Positions 63,400-64,000 of a DNA stretch of 64,000 nt are shown in pieces; position 1 is the first letter of the stretch; each line of letters opens with the position of its first letter. Position numbers and translations under genes: made by a program. The notes under the pieces are model-generated. The model worked only from the letters and a program-made list of their open reading frames with translations. It searched no databases and was not told the origin of the DNA. Source of the DNA: Haloechinothrix aidingensis (lineage in GTDB: Bacteria; Actinomycetota; Actinomycetes; Mycobacteriales; Pseudonocardiaceae). The stretch lies in contig NZ_JACCKD010000003.1 of NCBI RefSeq assembly GCF_013450155.1, positions 124,001 through 188,000 on the forward strand. Direction: 5' to 3'.

Positions 63400-64000
63400 G
63401 TGACCACCGACTACCCGGCGCTGACCGAAGTGGCAGCGCGTGTCGCGTCCGAGGCGGCTGAGCTCGTGCGAGCGGCGCGCCTGGACATGACGGCCGGACG
63501 GACGGTGGACGTGGCCACCAAGTCCAGCCAGACCGACCTGGTGACCGCTGTCGACCGCGAGTCGGAGGCCTGCATCCGCGACCGGCTCGCGCGGTTGCGC
63601 CCGGGCGAGCCGATGCTCGGCGAGGAGGACACCGGCACCGGCGTGCGGGAAGCAGACGCGGCAGCCGGCTCCGAGGACGGTGTGACCTGGGTGGTCGACC
63701 CCATCGACGGGACGGTCAACTTTCTCTACGGCTACCCGGCGTTCGCGGTGTCCGTGGCCGCGCGGGTCGGTGGCGAGTCGGTGGCCGGGGCCGTGGTCGA
63801 ACCCGTCAGCGGGCGGTGCTGGACGGCGGGCAAGGGTCACGGTGCGTGGTTGGGCGACACTCCGCTGCGCGTGTCCGATCCGAAGCGGATCGAGCTCACG
63901 CTGCTGGCGACGGGCTTCGCCTACGATGCGCGGCGACGTGCCCGGCAGGGCGAACTGGCTGGCGCCGTGCTGGGCAGCGTGCGGGACATCAGGCGTTCCG
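63400..64000 (+). CDS. suhB: Inositol monophosphatase family protein SuhB, 3' end beyond window
   Basis: First 200 codons of an inositol monophosphatase (full family length about 260-290). Metal-binding motifs LGEED and WVVDPIDGTVNFLYGYP are present, with the preceding SQTDLVTAVDRESEA. It hydrolyses inositol phosphates, used for phosphatidylinositol and mycothiol. GTG 63400 is divergent from ppgK by 150 nt. Position beside ppgK matches Rv2701c in M. tuberculosis. Confidence 0.94.
   Translation, partial: MTTDYPALTEVAARVASEAAELVRAARLDMTAGRTVDVATKSSQTDLVTAVDRESEACIRDRLARLRPGEPMLGEEDTGTGVREADAAAGSEDGVTWVVDPIDGTVNFLYGYPAFAVSVAARVGGESVAGAVVEPVSGRCWTAGKGHGAWLGDTPLRVSDPKRIELTLLATGFAYDARRRARQGELAGAVLGSVRDIRRS

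Overview
This is a high-GC actinobacterial chromosome segment. Gene content and order (DUF3046-recA-recX ... gluABCD-miaB-DUF349-miaA-dapF-hflX-lexA/LysM-nrdRJ ... ideR-galE ... sigB ... sigA-ppgK-suhB) match the recA-to-sigA block that mycobacteria carry (Rv2701c to Rv2738c region) and, in part, the recX-gluDCBA-miaB order of corynebacteria. GTG starts, DUF397/DUF5753 regulators, a class II ribonucleotide reductase with NrdR and a BfaA/BfaB-type pair suggest a member of the Pseudonocardiales; the genus cannot be fixed from the sequence alone.

Layout. 1-3639: 5' part of a large Lhr-type helicase (runs off the left edge), then a GAF-LuxR regulator. 4.6-7.2 kb: a long regulatory gap with a 15-bp perfect hairpin, then a membrane-anchored Hsp70/actin-like ATPase. 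7.2-10.6 kb: DUF3046, intein-containing recA with an SOS box, recX. 10.7-14.5 kb: a small protein and an Sdh1-type succinate dehydrogenase operon. 14.5-16.0 kb: a DUF397/DUF5753 regulator pair and an orphan. 16.1-19.4 kb: gluABCD glutamate ABC transporter. 19.9-29.1 kb: aminotransferase, miaB, a membrane protein, DUF349, LigB-like protein, miaA, dapF, hflX. 29.1-36.1 kb: secreted protein, lexA facing a LysM cell-division suppressor across a double SOS promoter, nrdR, nrdJ. 36.2-45.9 kb: CBS protein behind two tandem palindromes, DUF4192, galE, ideR, sulfurtransferase, AcuC deacetylase and its likely partner lysine acetyltransferase (whose 3' end is duplicated in tandem), lipoprotein, SRPBCC protein. 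46.4-64.0 kb: M23 endopeptidase, class I fumarase, sigB-like sigma factor, dtd, methyltransferase, DUF3099, DUF3039, YihY protein, superfamily II helicase, DUF7455, EamA exporter, BfaA/BfaB pair for 10-methyl fatty acids, principal sigma factor, polyphosphate glucokinase and the start of an inositol monophosphatase.

How the parts work together. Three SOS-box-like sequences (recA, lexA, LysM gene) tie DNA repair to division arrest, and nrdRJ next door supplies deoxynucleotides. Succinate dehydrogenase and fumarase are two successive TCA steps; AcuC plus the acetyltransferase form a reversible lysine acetylation module of the kind that controls acetyl-CoA synthetase. Several convergent gene pairs are separated by long perfect hairpins that look like two-way terminators.

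No CRISPR array, insertion sequence, prophage or RNA gene was recognised. Most of the window is conserved core genome. The less ordinary items are the RecA intein, the Hsp70-like transmembrane protein with its hairpin-bearing leader, the tandem palindromic operators at 36.2 kb and the exact 76-bp tandem duplication at 44.75-44.9 kb.
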